This document shows positions 26,267 to 34,284 of a stretch of DNA of 64,000 nucleotides, piece after piece. The stretch's first letter is position 1. Each line of letters opens with the position of its first letter. The notes under the pieces were generated by a model that was not told the origin of the DNA, made no database searches, and worked only from the letters and a program-made list of their open reading frames with translations. Where the stretch lies: the NCBI RefSeq assembly GCF_030767025.1, contig NZ_JASITE010000009.1, forward strand, positions 124,001-188,000. Direction: 5' to 3'. This DNA comes from Nocardia sp. CC227C. Its GTDB lineage: Bacteria > Actinomycetota > Actinomycetes > Mycobacteriales > Mycobacteriaceae. The position numbers and the translations under genes were made by a program.

Positions 26267-27190
26267 TCAGAGCGTCACCATGAGCGACACCGCCAGGGCC
26301 TGTAGCAGGGTCAGCGGCAGCAGCACCAGCCAGGCCACCTCCATATAGCGCGACATCCGGATCGTGGGCCACGAGCGCCCGAGCCGGACCAGGACCGCCA
26401 GCACCGCAAGGGTTTTCACCAGGGTCCACAGCCAGCCCGGCAGCCACGGCCCGGCACCGCCGCCGAGGAACAGCGGCACCGCCATGGCCGCCGCGGCCAC
26501 GAACAGCACCCGCCGCGCCACCCGCAGCAGCAGCCGATCCGGTCCCGACGTCTCCGCGAACACTCCCCCGGCGATCTCCGATCCCGCCGGCGCGTCGAAC
26601 GGGCGGGTGAACGCCATGGCGGGCACCGACAGCAGATAGACCGCGAATGCCGCCGGCATGGTCACCACGAACCATCGATCCTGTTGCGCCGCCACGATAT
26701 CGGCGATGCGCAGCGATCCGGCCCCCACCGCGGCACAGGTCAGCGCGAACATGTGCGGCAGTTCGTAGGCCACCCCCTGCGCCACGAACCGATAGCCGCC
26801 CACCAGCGCGAATACCGAATTCGATCCCCACCCGGCCGACCACACCGCCACCCAGGCCACCACTTCGAGCGCATTGAACCAGACCAGGCTCACCCCACCG
26901 TCCAGCACGACGGCCCCGCCGACCGGCACCAGCGCGGCGGCCAGTATCCCGGCCACCAGCACGACGACTCCGGCGGTGCGCCACAGGAGTGCATCCGCAC
27001 CCGCGGTCCGGCGACGCTGCTGAGACAGCCCCAGCACCGCATCCCGCCAAGGCGCGCCGACCGCGGCCCCCACGGGCGCACCCGCCGCCCGAGCGCGCAG
27101 CACGGCCTCGACCGTCGCGGTACCCCACGCCATCACCGACACCACGACCGGCACCAGCACGGCCAGCCACCACGGCGCGAGCTCAACCAC
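26267..27190 (-). CDS. nuoH: NADH-quinone oxidoreductase-like subunit H (divergent quinone loop)
   Basis: 307 residues, about eight helices. Recognisable by ELPHMFALTCAAVGAGSLRI, AFTRPFDAPAGSEIAGG and SRYMEVAWLVLLPLTL. The loop that in canonical NuoH reads ETNRxPFDLxEAESEL, lining the quinone tunnel, has lost most acidic residues, and the N-terminal RxGPNRxGPxGxLQP segment is replaced by an Ala-rich stretch. Quinone binding as in complex I is doubtful. The start is GTG 27190, overlapping the end of the upstream gene by eight bases; the family N-terminus fits this start. Confidence 0.85.
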   Translation of the reverse strand: MVELAPWWLAVLVPVVVSVMAWGTATVEAVLRARAAGAPVGAAVGAPWRDAVLGLSQQRRRTAGADALLWRTAGVVVLVAGILAAALVPVGGAVVLDGGVSLVWFNALEVVAWVAVWSAGWGSNSVFALVGGYRFVAQGVAYELPHMFALTCAAVGAGSLRIADIVAAQQDRWFVVTMPAAFAVYLLSVPAMAFTRPFDAPAGSEIAGGVFAETSGPDRLLLRVARRVLFVAAAAMAVPLFLGGGAGPWLPGWLWTLVKTLAVLAVLVRLGRSWPTIRMSRYMEVAWLVLLPLTLLQALAVSLMVTL

Positions 27191-28997
27191 GCCCGACCTC
27201 CCGCGATGCCAGCACATCCAGATCGGGATCCACCCCGGCCACGATCAACCGTGCCTCCGCGAGCGTGACACCGGTGAGCAGTTCGGGCAGCACCGCGACA
27301 ATCCATTCCACGCGCGCCACTTCCAGCGCGGGAAGTTCCGCCGCCCACCCACCGGCCGCCCGATCCCGCTCGGCCAACCCCCGATCCCGCTCGGCCACCT
27401 CCGTATCCCCCTCGGCCGTGTCCCAATCCGGCTCGGCCAGCTTCCGGTCCCGCGTCGCCTCCCGATCCCCCTCGGCCACCAGCCGATCCCGCGGCACCTC
27501 CCGATCGCGTCCGGCCCGCTGCCGATTCCACGTCGCCGCCTCATCCGGCCCCGCCGATCCGCGATCGCGCGGGGTCGCCATGGTGTCCCGGCCCCCGGGC
27601 GCGCGATCCGACCTGTCGATGCCGGAGGCGATCGTCCCCGAGCCCGACAGCAAGCACCCGATCTCGGCGAGCCGGGCGTCGAGGCGATCCCAGGTATCTC
27701 CGGCACAGCCGGGCGGCACCCCCGGTCCGTCCGCGACCGTGCCCACGCCACGCAACGACCACCGCAATGTCCGAGATCGCCGTATTCGGCGAATCCACCG
27801 GTGCCCCAGCGCCTTCTCATCCGCATCGAAATCACCGCAGGCAGCCCGCACACCCGCCTCCGACCCTCGTGCCGCACCCATGCCCCTGTCGGTGAGCAGC
27901 AGATCACGCAGCCTCCACCCGGCCCACGCGACATCCCCCCACCCCGCGACGGCCGAGAGCATCGCCACCGAATCCACCCGTCGCGCCGCCGCGTACCGAC
28001 GCCGCACCCGCCCGCCGTCCACCACCCCGGTGCGCCCCGCCCACGGCTGCAGCCAGAACGATTCGACCCCTTCCGGCACGGCCAGCGTGGAAACCGTTGC
28101 ACCGGTGACGATCCCGCCCTGCAATCGAGCGGTGACCACCAACCCGGCGGGCCACGACGCCAGCACCGGCCCCAGCGAAACGGTCACCTCGTCCAGCGTC
28201 AGCCCATCCCGATCCGCCGCCCGCTCGGCCATCGCCAAGCCCCCCGGCATCTCCATGCCACCGTGCTCGTGCCCACCATGACCAGGCCCGCCGTGGCCCG
28301 CATGCCCGCCATCCGCGTGCTCACGGTAGTCGTCCCGCCGGTCATCACTCCGCTGCTCTTCATGACGACCACGCTCCGCACCGTCGCCGCTCCCGCCGTG
28401 GTCGCCGTGCCCAGGCTCATCGTGGTCGTCCCGCCGGTCGACGCTCCCACCGCGCGGGCTTACCCCGCCCCGACCGTTATGCTCGCCGCCCTCGTCGCGT
28501 TCACCGTGCTCGCCGCGCGTACCGTCTTCACCGTGCGCCGCGCGTTCGCTGTGCTCCATCCGGTCGCATCCGGCGGGGTCAGCGGGTTGAGCGAATGTGC
28601 CGCCCACCACGGGATGCGCGGCGCGGGCAAACGCCGTACGGCGGTGAATGTCGGCGTGGTGCGGCGGTAGTCCACCCACGCTCGCACCACCCGCGCCGGA
28701 CAACAGCCGTTTCCTCGCGAAAGCGAGTTCACTTGCGGCGCTGCTTGGTTCATGGATGTCGACGCGAACTGCGGGCAGGGGCATGGACTCGTGGACGCGC
28801 CCGACGCGGTCCTCGAACTCCGCGTCGCCGCGCCCGGCCACGATCAGCAGGTTCGCGGCGGCGGGGCTGTCCGCCCACTGCCACCCCTGCTCCCGCACCG
28901 CACATTCGACGGCGACCCGCACCCCCGTCCCACCGGGTGCGACCGCCAGCAGCGGCACGATGGCCATCCGCCCGCGCAGCCATCCGGTCAGGTCCAC
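27183..28997 (-). CDS. Degenerate NuoB-NuoD-like fusion with His-rich linker
   Basis: 604 residues, in the position where nuoB, nuoC and nuoD normally sit. Residues 10-83 look like NuoB without its cluster: ANLLIVAGRG then RVHESMPLPAVRV, with a single Cys (32) instead of four ligands. Residues 148-250 are a His/Asp/Gly-rich linker (for example HAGHGGPGHGGHEHGG) that could bind metal. Residues 262-435 resemble NuoD in outline (LDEVTVSLGP, LVVTARLQGGIVTG, later LRGVGTV and DTWDRLDARLAEIG) but lack the quinone-site HPxxHG and the GxLHRG motif. An Arg/Asp/Glu repeat region (455-560) and a conserved-looking C-terminus follow. GTG start overlaps nuoA by ten bases. The NuoB/NuoD relationship is a by-eye inference; no function is claimed. 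Confidence 0.6.
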   Translation of the reverse strand: MDLTGWLRGRMAIVPLLAVAPGGTGVRVAVECAVREQGWQWADSPAAANLLIVAGRGDAEFEDRVGRVHESMPLPAVRVDIHEPSSAASELAFARKRLLSGAGGASVGGLPPHHADIHRRTAFARAAHPVVGGTFAQPADPAGCDRMEHSERAAHGEDGTRGEHGERDEGGEHNGRGGVSPRGGSVDRRDDHDEPGHGDHGGSGDGAERGRHEEQRSDDRRDDYREHADGGHAGHGGPGHGGHEHGGMEMPGGLAMAERAADRDGLTLDEVTVSLGPVLASWPAGLVVTARLQGGIVTGATVSTLAVPEGVESFWLQPWAGRTGVVDGGRVRRRYAAARRVDSVAMLSAVAGWGDVAWAGWRLRDLLLTDRGMGAARGSEAGVRAACGDFDADEKALGHRWIRRIRRSRTLRWSLRGVGTVADGPGVPPGCAGDTWDRLDARLAEIGCLLSGSGTIASGIDRSDRAPGGRDTMATPRDRGSAGPDEAATWNRQRAGRDREVPRDRLVAEGDREATRDRKLAEPDWDTAEGDTEVAERDRGLAERDRAAGGWAAELPALEVARVEWIVAVLPELLTGVTLAEARLIVAGVDPDLDVLASREVGRG

Positions 28998-29329
28998 CGC
29001 AGCGCCCCCTCACGCCAGGCGTAGAGCACCGCGACCATGAGCACGGCCAGGAAGCCGAACATCTCGATCACCGCGCTCATGCCGAGGTCGGCGACCACCA
29101 CGGCCCACGGATACATGTAGGCCATTTCCATATCGAAGGCCAGGAACAGCATGGTGACCGCATACCACCGCACGTGGTACCGCGATACCGCGTGCTCGCG
29201 CGCGCCCGCGCCGGACAGGAAGGGCATCACCTCCACCTGCGCCGCGGGCCGCACGGCGCGGGCCGCCGCGTACAGCACCGCCGTGGACGCCAGCCCGATC
29301 CCGACGAGGACGAGCAGATGCAGCGCCAC
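28988..29329 (-). CDS. nuoA: NADH-quinone oxidoreductase-like subunit A
   Basis: 113 residues, three helices. The family signature is intact: MPFLSGAG, then RYHVRWYAVTMLFLAFDMEMAYMYPWAV with the membrane acidic pair. GTG start 29329 with an excellent ribosome site (GGGAGGTGATC). First gene of the cluster. No peripheral-arm subunit (B, C, D, E, F, G, I) occurs upstream in the rest of the window. Confidence 0.9.
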   Translation of the reverse strand: MALHLLVLVGIGLASTAVLYAAARAVRPAAQVEVMPFLSGAGAREHAVSRYHVRWYAVTMLFLAFDMEMAYMYPWAVVVADLGMSAVIEMFGFLAVLMVAVLYAWREGALRWT

Positions 29330-29364
29330 CGCCGATCACCTCCCGTCCGTGTATCGGCGGCCGC

Positions 29365-29387
29365 GTGATCCCGCGACCGCGTATCAC
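29365..29387. promoter_or_regulatory. Imperfect palindrome in nuo-like cluster leader
   Basis: GTGAT at one end and ATCAC at the other flank an inner CGC-GACC-GCG, 36 bases upstream of the nuoA start. It may be an operator or a leader hairpin. The 270 bases between nuoA and the DUF6480 remnant must hold the operon promoter; nothing else stands out there. Confidence 0.3.
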
Positions 29388-29603
29388 AGTCAGCGCCCCG
29401 GCCAGAGAACATCTCCGCTCACGGTACCCCGCATACACCCGGCCACACGGCGACCGCCGCGCCGCGCCAGCGCCCGCCCGTCTCCGCGACCGATCCGGAC
29501 TGGCTCCCCCGATACCGGGCATCCGACGCACAGCTACGTGTATCCCGACCACCCCGTGTCCCCCGGGAACCGCAGTCGACCCACGAGGAGGTGTCAGCCA
29601 GTC

Positions 29604-29826
29604 GTGTCCATGGATCCGGACCCCGAACGCACCCCCGATCTCGAACCGGGTGGCGGCATCGCCCCCGGCTCCACCCCCGCCGGAGACCTCCCAGACCTCC
29701 GGCCTCTCCGCTCCGGAACCCCCTACCCGCCATCATTTCCCACCGACCGGCGTACTCACGATCGCCGCGGCCCTGTTGCTGGTGGCCGTCTTCGTGGTGG
29801 TGGCGACCGCGGTCGCCATCGGCTGA
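29604..29826 (+). pseudogene. Frameshifted DUF6480 small membrane protein
   Basis: The first frame reads MDPDPERTPDLEPGGGIAPG, the diagnostic start of DUF6480 proteins. The next part is in another frame: ETSQTSGLSAPEPP, then a single membrane helix (VLTIAAALLLVAVFVVVATAV) and stop. Removing one G of the GG at 29682-29683 restores an ORF of about 73 codons with normal family spacing. A GAGGAGG ribosome site lies about 12 bases before GTG 29604. Either a true +1 frameshift or a sequencing error. Confidence 0.7.
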
Positions 29827-29896
29827 CCGAGCGGCCGCCCCACCGTCACCACGGTGCGCGAACGGGATGCCAGCCGCGCTCACGTCAGCCGTCGTC

Positions 29897-29933
29897 CCGG
29901 GGTCGGCCCCACCCTGGGCGGGACCGACCCCGG
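29897..29933. terminator. Hairpin between convergent genes
   Basis: Perfect 10-bp arms CCGGGGTCGG and CCGACCCCGG enclose a 17-base loop that itself contains short complementary runs. It lies between the ends of the DUF6480 remnant and the small secreted protein gene, a good place for a bidirectional terminator. Confidence 0.6.
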
Positions 29934-29962
29934 CCTATCTCGGTCCGGCCGGAACCTCCCGG

Positions 29963-30199
29963 TCAGGCCCGACAGATCATGTCGAACGATCCGGTCGTCA
30001 GACAGGCGAGGAACGCCTGCAGCGGGCTGTAGCCGAAGAGTTCCAAGACGACAGGCGTGCCGTCCTGGCCCGTGAGCGTCTGCTCGGCGGGCGCGGGCTC
30101 CAGCGTGGGCGCGGCGGCGGCCAGGCCGGGCCCCACGGCGAGGGCGGCCGCCAGCGCTGTCGTCGCGGCCGCGATTCGTATTGTTCTGGTTCGTTTCAA
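29963..30199 (-). CDS. Small secreted protein (78 residues)
   Basis: The N-terminus is a classic Sec signal peptide (KRTRTIRIAAATTALAAALA, cleavage near AAAAP). The mature part is about 48 residues with two Cys (LACLTT and DMICRA) that could form one disulphide. No family is recognised. TTG at 30199 is chosen because GGAAGG lies eight bases upstream and it starts the basic n-region. Function unknown. Confidence 0.6.
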   Translation of the reverse strand: MKRTRTIRIAAATTALAAALAVGPGLAAAAPTLEPAPAEQTLTGQDGTPVVLELFGYSPLQAFLACLTTGSFDMICRA

Positions 30200-30362
30200 G
30201 GGGTGTCCTTCCACGGGGACGAGGGATTTCGGCCGAGCCACGCTGCTCGGGCCGACTGTGGAGCGCGCGCCGCCTCCGATTGAACGGCAGCGTCCCCGGT
30301 ACGACAAGGCAGCGGTCCGCACGCCGGACCGCTCGTCGGGTACGCACACGGGGCCCGCGAGT

Positions 30363-30380
30363 CGGGTAGTCCACTACCCG
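30363..30380. promoter_or_regulatory. 18-bp palindrome upstream of IclR-type gene
   Basis: CGGGTAGTCCACTACCCG is a palindrome with 8-bp arms around CC. It lies in the divergent region, 88 bases before the IclR-type regulator start and 164 bases before the small secreted protein start. A likely operator, plausibly for the adjacent regulator. Confidence 0.5.
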
Positions 30381-30467
30381 TGTGTGTCCGAGACAGCGGA
30401 TCGTAGGCTGGTCACAGTGATTGGAAGGGCCTGGTTTCACCGTTCGTCACGCATATGGGGGTGCGAA

Positions 30468-31133
30468 ATGCCTCTTCCCACACCAGCTTCCCCAGACCCC
30501 GGCGCAACCGGTGGCGAGTTGGGCGGCCACGAGCGCGGCGTACTCGGCGGCGCCTTCGCGTTGTTGGACAGCCTGGTGTCGGCCTCGGACGGGCTCGGTC
30601 TGAGCGCCCTGTCCCGGGCGAGTGGCCTGCCGAAGTCGTCCACGTACCGGATCGCGGAACAGTTGACGCGAGTGGGTGCGGTGCGCCGCGCCGATCGCCG
30701 CTATCACCTCGGCCCCCGGATGGCCCGGCTCGGGGGCGGGCAACGGGTGGATCCGATCTTCGCCTTCCTCACCGAATTGTCATGGCTCGGCGGTCTCGAG
30801 GGCCTCGACCGGCTCCGTATCGCGCGCAGCCCTTCCGGCCGCGAGTCCCATGCGTTCCGACCGCCCTGCGTGGCACTTCCGGACTCCTGGACCCGCACCG
30901 AATGGCACCGGCTGTCCACGGCGATCCCCGCCACTCGGGTCGAGAAAACCACAGCCCGAACCGATTTGCCCCGCCCAGGCTGCGTCGCGGCCCCCATCCG
31001 ATTGCCGAACGGTGTCTGCGTCGGCGCGGTTTCGGTGGCGCTGTTGGTTCCGCTGCCACCCGGATATCTGTCCGATGTCGTGGTCGCGGCGGCGCGCAGG
31101 CTGAGCCATGCCTGCGGCCCTGCGGTGCGATGA
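30468..31133 (+). CDS. IclR-type winged-helix transcriptional regulator
   Basis: 221 residues. Residues 25-85 form an IclR-type HTH: AFALLDSLVSASDGLGLSALSRASGLPKSSTYRIAEQL then RADRRYHLGPRM. The C-terminal part is shorter than the usual IclR effector domain and only loosely similar (CVAAPIRLPNGVCVGAVSVAL). ATG 30468 follows GGGGGTGCGAA. It diverges from the small secreted protein gene across an 18-bp palindrome, which suggests autoregulation or control of that gene. The target pathway is unknown. Confidence 0.7.
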   Translation: MPLPTPASPDPGATGGELGGHERGVLGGAFALLDSLVSASDGLGLSALSRASGLPKSSTYRIAEQLTRVGAVRRADRRYHLGPRMARLGGGQRVDPIFAFLTELSWLGGLEGLDRLRIARSPSGRESHAFRPPCVALPDSWTRTEWHRLSTAIPATRVEKTTARTDLPRPGCVAAPIRLPNGVCVGAVSVALLVPLPPGYLSDVVVAAARRLSHACGPAVR

Positions 31134-31175
31134 CCCGCCGCCGGACGCCGTGCGGCGTGCTGTCGACAGCCGGCA

Positions 31176-32078
31176 TCAGACGTCGCTGCGCACCTGATCG
31201 TCGGATCGGTCCGCCGCCTCCTTGAACAGCGCGGCCGCAGCGTCCGCGGCCGCGTCGATCAGCCGGGGATCGTCGTAGAAGTCGATCTGGCCGACCGAGT
31301 CCAGCCACAGTTCGGTCTTCGGTGAGGTCACCGCCGCGTAGAAGGCGCGCGCCCACGACGGTACCAGGGCGTGCTCGGAATGCACGAGCAGGAACGGCAC
31401 CGTCAGGCGGGCGGCGGCCTCTTGTGCGTCGAAAACCGCTGTGTGATCGAAGGATTCGACGGCGAAGGCATTGGTGTAGTTGGAGACGGCACCGCGTTCG
31501 GTGCCGTAGTACTCGTACGCCTCGCGCAGCGGCATCGCGACGTCGCCGCTGTCGGCCGCGACCGCCGGAATGCTCTCGGCCGCACCGGTGGCCAGCCGCC
31601 GTTCCCGGGCCAGGCGACCGCGTTCGATCACGGCCGGATCCGGCGGCGCGGCGGCGGTATCCGGGTAGACTCCCGCGACCCCGGCGAAGGCACGGATCCG
31701 CGCATCGTCGGCGACCGCCCGCGCCATATAGCCGCCTCCGGCGCAGACACCCAGCGCGACAACGGTTCTGCCCGCACACCGCTCATCGTGCTCCAGCGCG
31801 GACACCGCCGCCGCGATATCGGCGGCCTTGCCCAGCGGATCCTCCAACTGCCGCGGCGTCCCCTCGCTCGCACCGAAGGTGCGGTGATCGAAGGCAAGCG
31901 CGGCGAAACCGCGTCGCGCCATCGCCGCCGCGTACACCCCCGCCGCCTGTTCCTTCACCGAAGTCAGCGGCCCGGTCGTGACCACCACCGCCGTCGGCTC
32001 CCCCGGCGGCAGGTGCAGCGTGCCCACGAGCCGGTCGCCATCGCGGGTGAAGGTGAACGGAACTGTCGTGACTGTCAT
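31176..32078 (-). CDS. Alpha/beta hydrolase, dienelactone-hydrolase-like
   Basis: 300 residues. The nucleophile elbow reads GVCAGGG, with Cys in place of Ser as in dienelactone hydrolases. An oxyanion-type segment (FDHRTFGASEG) precedes it, and the strand carrying the acid is FLLVHSEHALVP. A helical cap lies between. No signal peptide, so cytoplasmic. ATG 32078 has GGGAGAG upstream. Neighbours do not reveal the substrate. Confidence 0.75.
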   Translation of the reverse strand: MTVTTVPFTFTRDGDRLVGTLHLPPGEPTAVVVTTGPLTSVKEQAAGVYAAAMARRGFAALAFDHRTFGASEGTPRQLEDPLGKAADIAAAVSALEHDERCAGRTVVALGVCAGGGYMARAVADDARIRAFAGVAGVYPDTAAAPPDPAVIERGRLARERRLATGAAESIPAVAADSGDVAMPLREAYEYYGTERGAVSNYTNAFAVESFDHTAVFDAQEAAARLTVPFLLVHSEHALVPSWARAFYAAVTSPKTELWLDSVGQIDFYDDPRLIDAAADAAAALFKEAADRSDDQVRSDV

Positions 32079-32263
32079 GTCGGCTCTCCCGATCGTTGTC
32101 GAAACCCACTGTGTTCTCGCCGGATTCGACGGTATCCCCACACCCGCGACGCCGGTAGAAGGCACTTCCGGGTGCCCTTGTCGCGGATCCGCGCGCCCAC
32201 CGCCGACCGCCATCCGACGCGCGTCTTGCGATGGCATCGGGTGATTGGCACCATGGCAGCGGT

Positions 32264-33169
32264 ATGTCATTGATTACCGATGCCGCTCGGGACAGTCTCG
32301 AGGGCTTGTCCGTAGGTGATGCGCTGGGTGCGCAGTTCTTCGTTCCCGGGAGTTCGCTCCCCGATCTGCTAGCCGGTCGGCCACCGGCAGGTCCATGGCA
32401 GTGGACCGACGATACCGAGATGGCCTGCTCGGTCTACGCGCAGCTGCGCGTCCGAGACCATATCGACCGCGACACGCTCGCGGCGGCCTTCGCCGACCGC
32501 TGCGAGCCCTACCGCGGCTACAGCGGCGGCACCGTCGCCGTGCTGCACCAGATCCGTGACGGCCGCCCCTGGTCCGACGCCGCGGGCGCGCTGTTCGACG
32601 GACACGGCTCCTGGGGCAACGGAGCGGCGATGCGAGTCGCTCCGCTGGGCGCGCGTTTCGCGGGGGATCCGGACCGGGCGGCGGCGCAGGGCGCGCTGAC
32701 GGCCGAGGTGACCCACCGGCATCCGGAGGCGATCCTGGCGGCCATGCTCGTCGCCGTCGCGGCGAGCCACGCGGCGGCCACCCGCGGCAGGCACTGCCCG
32801 CCGACCGAATTGCTGGAGGCGGTGGAACCGTACCTGATCGACGGCCGCACCTCGGACGGCGTTCGCCGCGCCCGCCGCCTGCTGGGCCGATCGGTCGCCG
32901 AAGCGGCCCACGAGCTCGGCAACGGCGCTCAGGTCAGTGCGCAGGACACGGTGCCGTTCACGCTGTGGGCGGCCGCCACCTTCCTCGACGACTATCCGGC
33001 CGCCGTCACCGCGTGCGTCGAAGCCGGGGGCGATGCGGACACCACGGCCGCCATCGTCGGCGGCATCGTGGCGGCCCGCACCGGAATCGGCACCGAGAAC
33101 GGCGTCCGCGGCGTACCGGCGCGCTGGCTGTCGGCGCGCGAGCCGCTGCCGACCTGGGCGACCGGCTGA
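32264..33169 (+). CDS. ADP-ribosylglycohydrolase family protein
   Basis: 301 residues of the DraG/ARH family, which removes ADP-ribose from proteins or small molecules. Metal-binding motifs are visible: GDALGAQFF, the WTDDTEMA acidic triad, GSWGNGAAMRVAPLG, and the C-terminal GGDADTTAAIVGGIVAA. It starts at the ATG of MSLITDAARDSL; an upstream ATG 11 codons earlier has no better context. It is divergent from the hydrolase gene; no ADP-ribosyltransferase partner is adjacent. Confidence 0.88.
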   Translation: MSLITDAARDSLEGLSVGDALGAQFFVPGSSLPDLLAGRPPAGPWQWTDDTEMACSVYAQLRVRDHIDRDTLAAAFADRCEPYRGYSGGTVAVLHQIRDGRPWSDAAGALFDGHGSWGNGAAMRVAPLGARFAGDPDRAAAQGALTAEVTHRHPEAILAAMLVAVAASHAAATRGRHCPPTELLEAVEPYLIDGRTSDGVRRARRLLGRSVAEAAHELGNGAQVSAQDTVPFTLWAAATFLDDYPAAVTACVEAGGDADTTAAIVGGIVAARTGIGTENGVRGVPARWLSAREPLPTWATG

Positions 33170-33261
33170 GACCGCGCACAACCCGCGCCCAGGTGAAGGT
33201 GAGCGCGCCCGATCGAGCAAGATGGGTCGGCGAGAATCCCGAGTACAAGGAGACAGCGACA

Positions 33262-34107
33262 GTGCAACGCATCGGAGTGATCGGCGGCGGAACCATGGGT
33301 GCCGGTATCGCGGAGGTGGCGGCCCGCGCCGGCGGATCGGTCCTGGTTCTGGAACGCGACACCGAGGCGGCCGACGCCGCTGTGGCCCGCATCGAGAAGT
33401 CCCTGGCGCGGGCGGTGAAGTCGGGCCGCCTCGAGCAGGGCGCGGCCGACGAGGCCCGCGCGCGCATCACCCTCACCACGGCAATCGACGATTTCGCCGA
33501 CCGCGAGCTGGTCATCGAGGCGGCCCCCGAGATCGAGTCGCTGAAGACGGACTTCTTCACCAAACTCGACGCCATCGTGTCCCCGGAGACCATCCTGGCC
33601 ACCAACACCTCCTCGATCCCGGTGATCCGGCTGGCCAACGCCACCGCCAACCCGGGCCGCGTGGTCGGTGTGCACTTCTTCAACCCGGTCCCGGTGCTGC
33701 CGCTGGTCGAGGTCGTGGTGACGCTCAAGACCGACCGCGAGGTCGCCGACAAGGTGACCGCCTACGCCCGCGACATCCTGGGCAAGCGCACCATCGAATC
33801 CAAGGATCAGGCCGGGTTCATCGTCAACGCCCTGCTGATCCCGTACCTGTGCGGTGCGATCCGCATGTACGAGACCGGTTTCGCCAGCGCCGAGGATATC
33901 GACGAGGGCATGGTCAGCGGCTGCGCCCACCCGATGGGTCCGCTGCGCCTGACCGACACCGTCGGTCTCGACGTCACCCTGGCCGTCGCCGAATCCCTGT
34001 TCGCCGAATTCGGCGAACCGCAGTACGCGCCCCCGGTGCTGCTGCGCCGCATGGTCGATGCGGGCTACCTCGGTCGCAAGACCGGTCGCGGGTTCTACAC
34101 CTACTGA
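33262..34107 (+). CDS. 3-hydroxybutyryl-CoA dehydrogenase (FadB2-like)
   Basis: 281 residues. NAD-binding motif GVIGGGTMGAGIAEVAARAG, the family segment ATNTSSIPVIRLA, the catalytic His in VGVHFFNPVPVLPLVEVV, and the C-terminal helical domain (HPMGPLRLTDTVGLDV). It oxidises or reduces 3-hydroxyacyl-CoA in fatty acid or butyrate metabolism. GTG 33262 follows AAGGAG by nine bases. Stand-alone; resembles mycobacterial FadB2. Confidence 0.92.
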   Translation: MQRIGVIGGGTMGAGIAEVAARAGGSVLVLERDTEAADAAVARIEKSLARAVKSGRLEQGAADEARARITLTTAIDDFADRELVIEAAPEIESLKTDFFTKLDAIVSPETILATNTSSIPVIRLANATANPGRVVGVHFFNPVPVLPLVEVVVTLKTDREVADKVTAYARDILGKRTIESKDQAGFIVNALLIPYLCGAIRMYETGFASAEDIDEGMVSGCAHPMGPLRLTDTVGLDVTLAVAESLFAEFGEPQYAPPVLLRRMVDAGYLGRKTGRGFYTY

Positions 34108-34284
34108 CGCCGCGCACCGGGATCGGCGTTCGGATGCCGTCGCCGGTCCCGGTCCCGGTCCCGGAGCACAATCGCGCGGCATCCGGCCGCGGCGCGTGCA
34201 CACGGCGCGGCGGATCGGCGGGCATGCCGGAATCAGCGCCGTCCTGCCCGTCGATGTCGGTCGGTATGGGTAGCGTCAGCGGTT

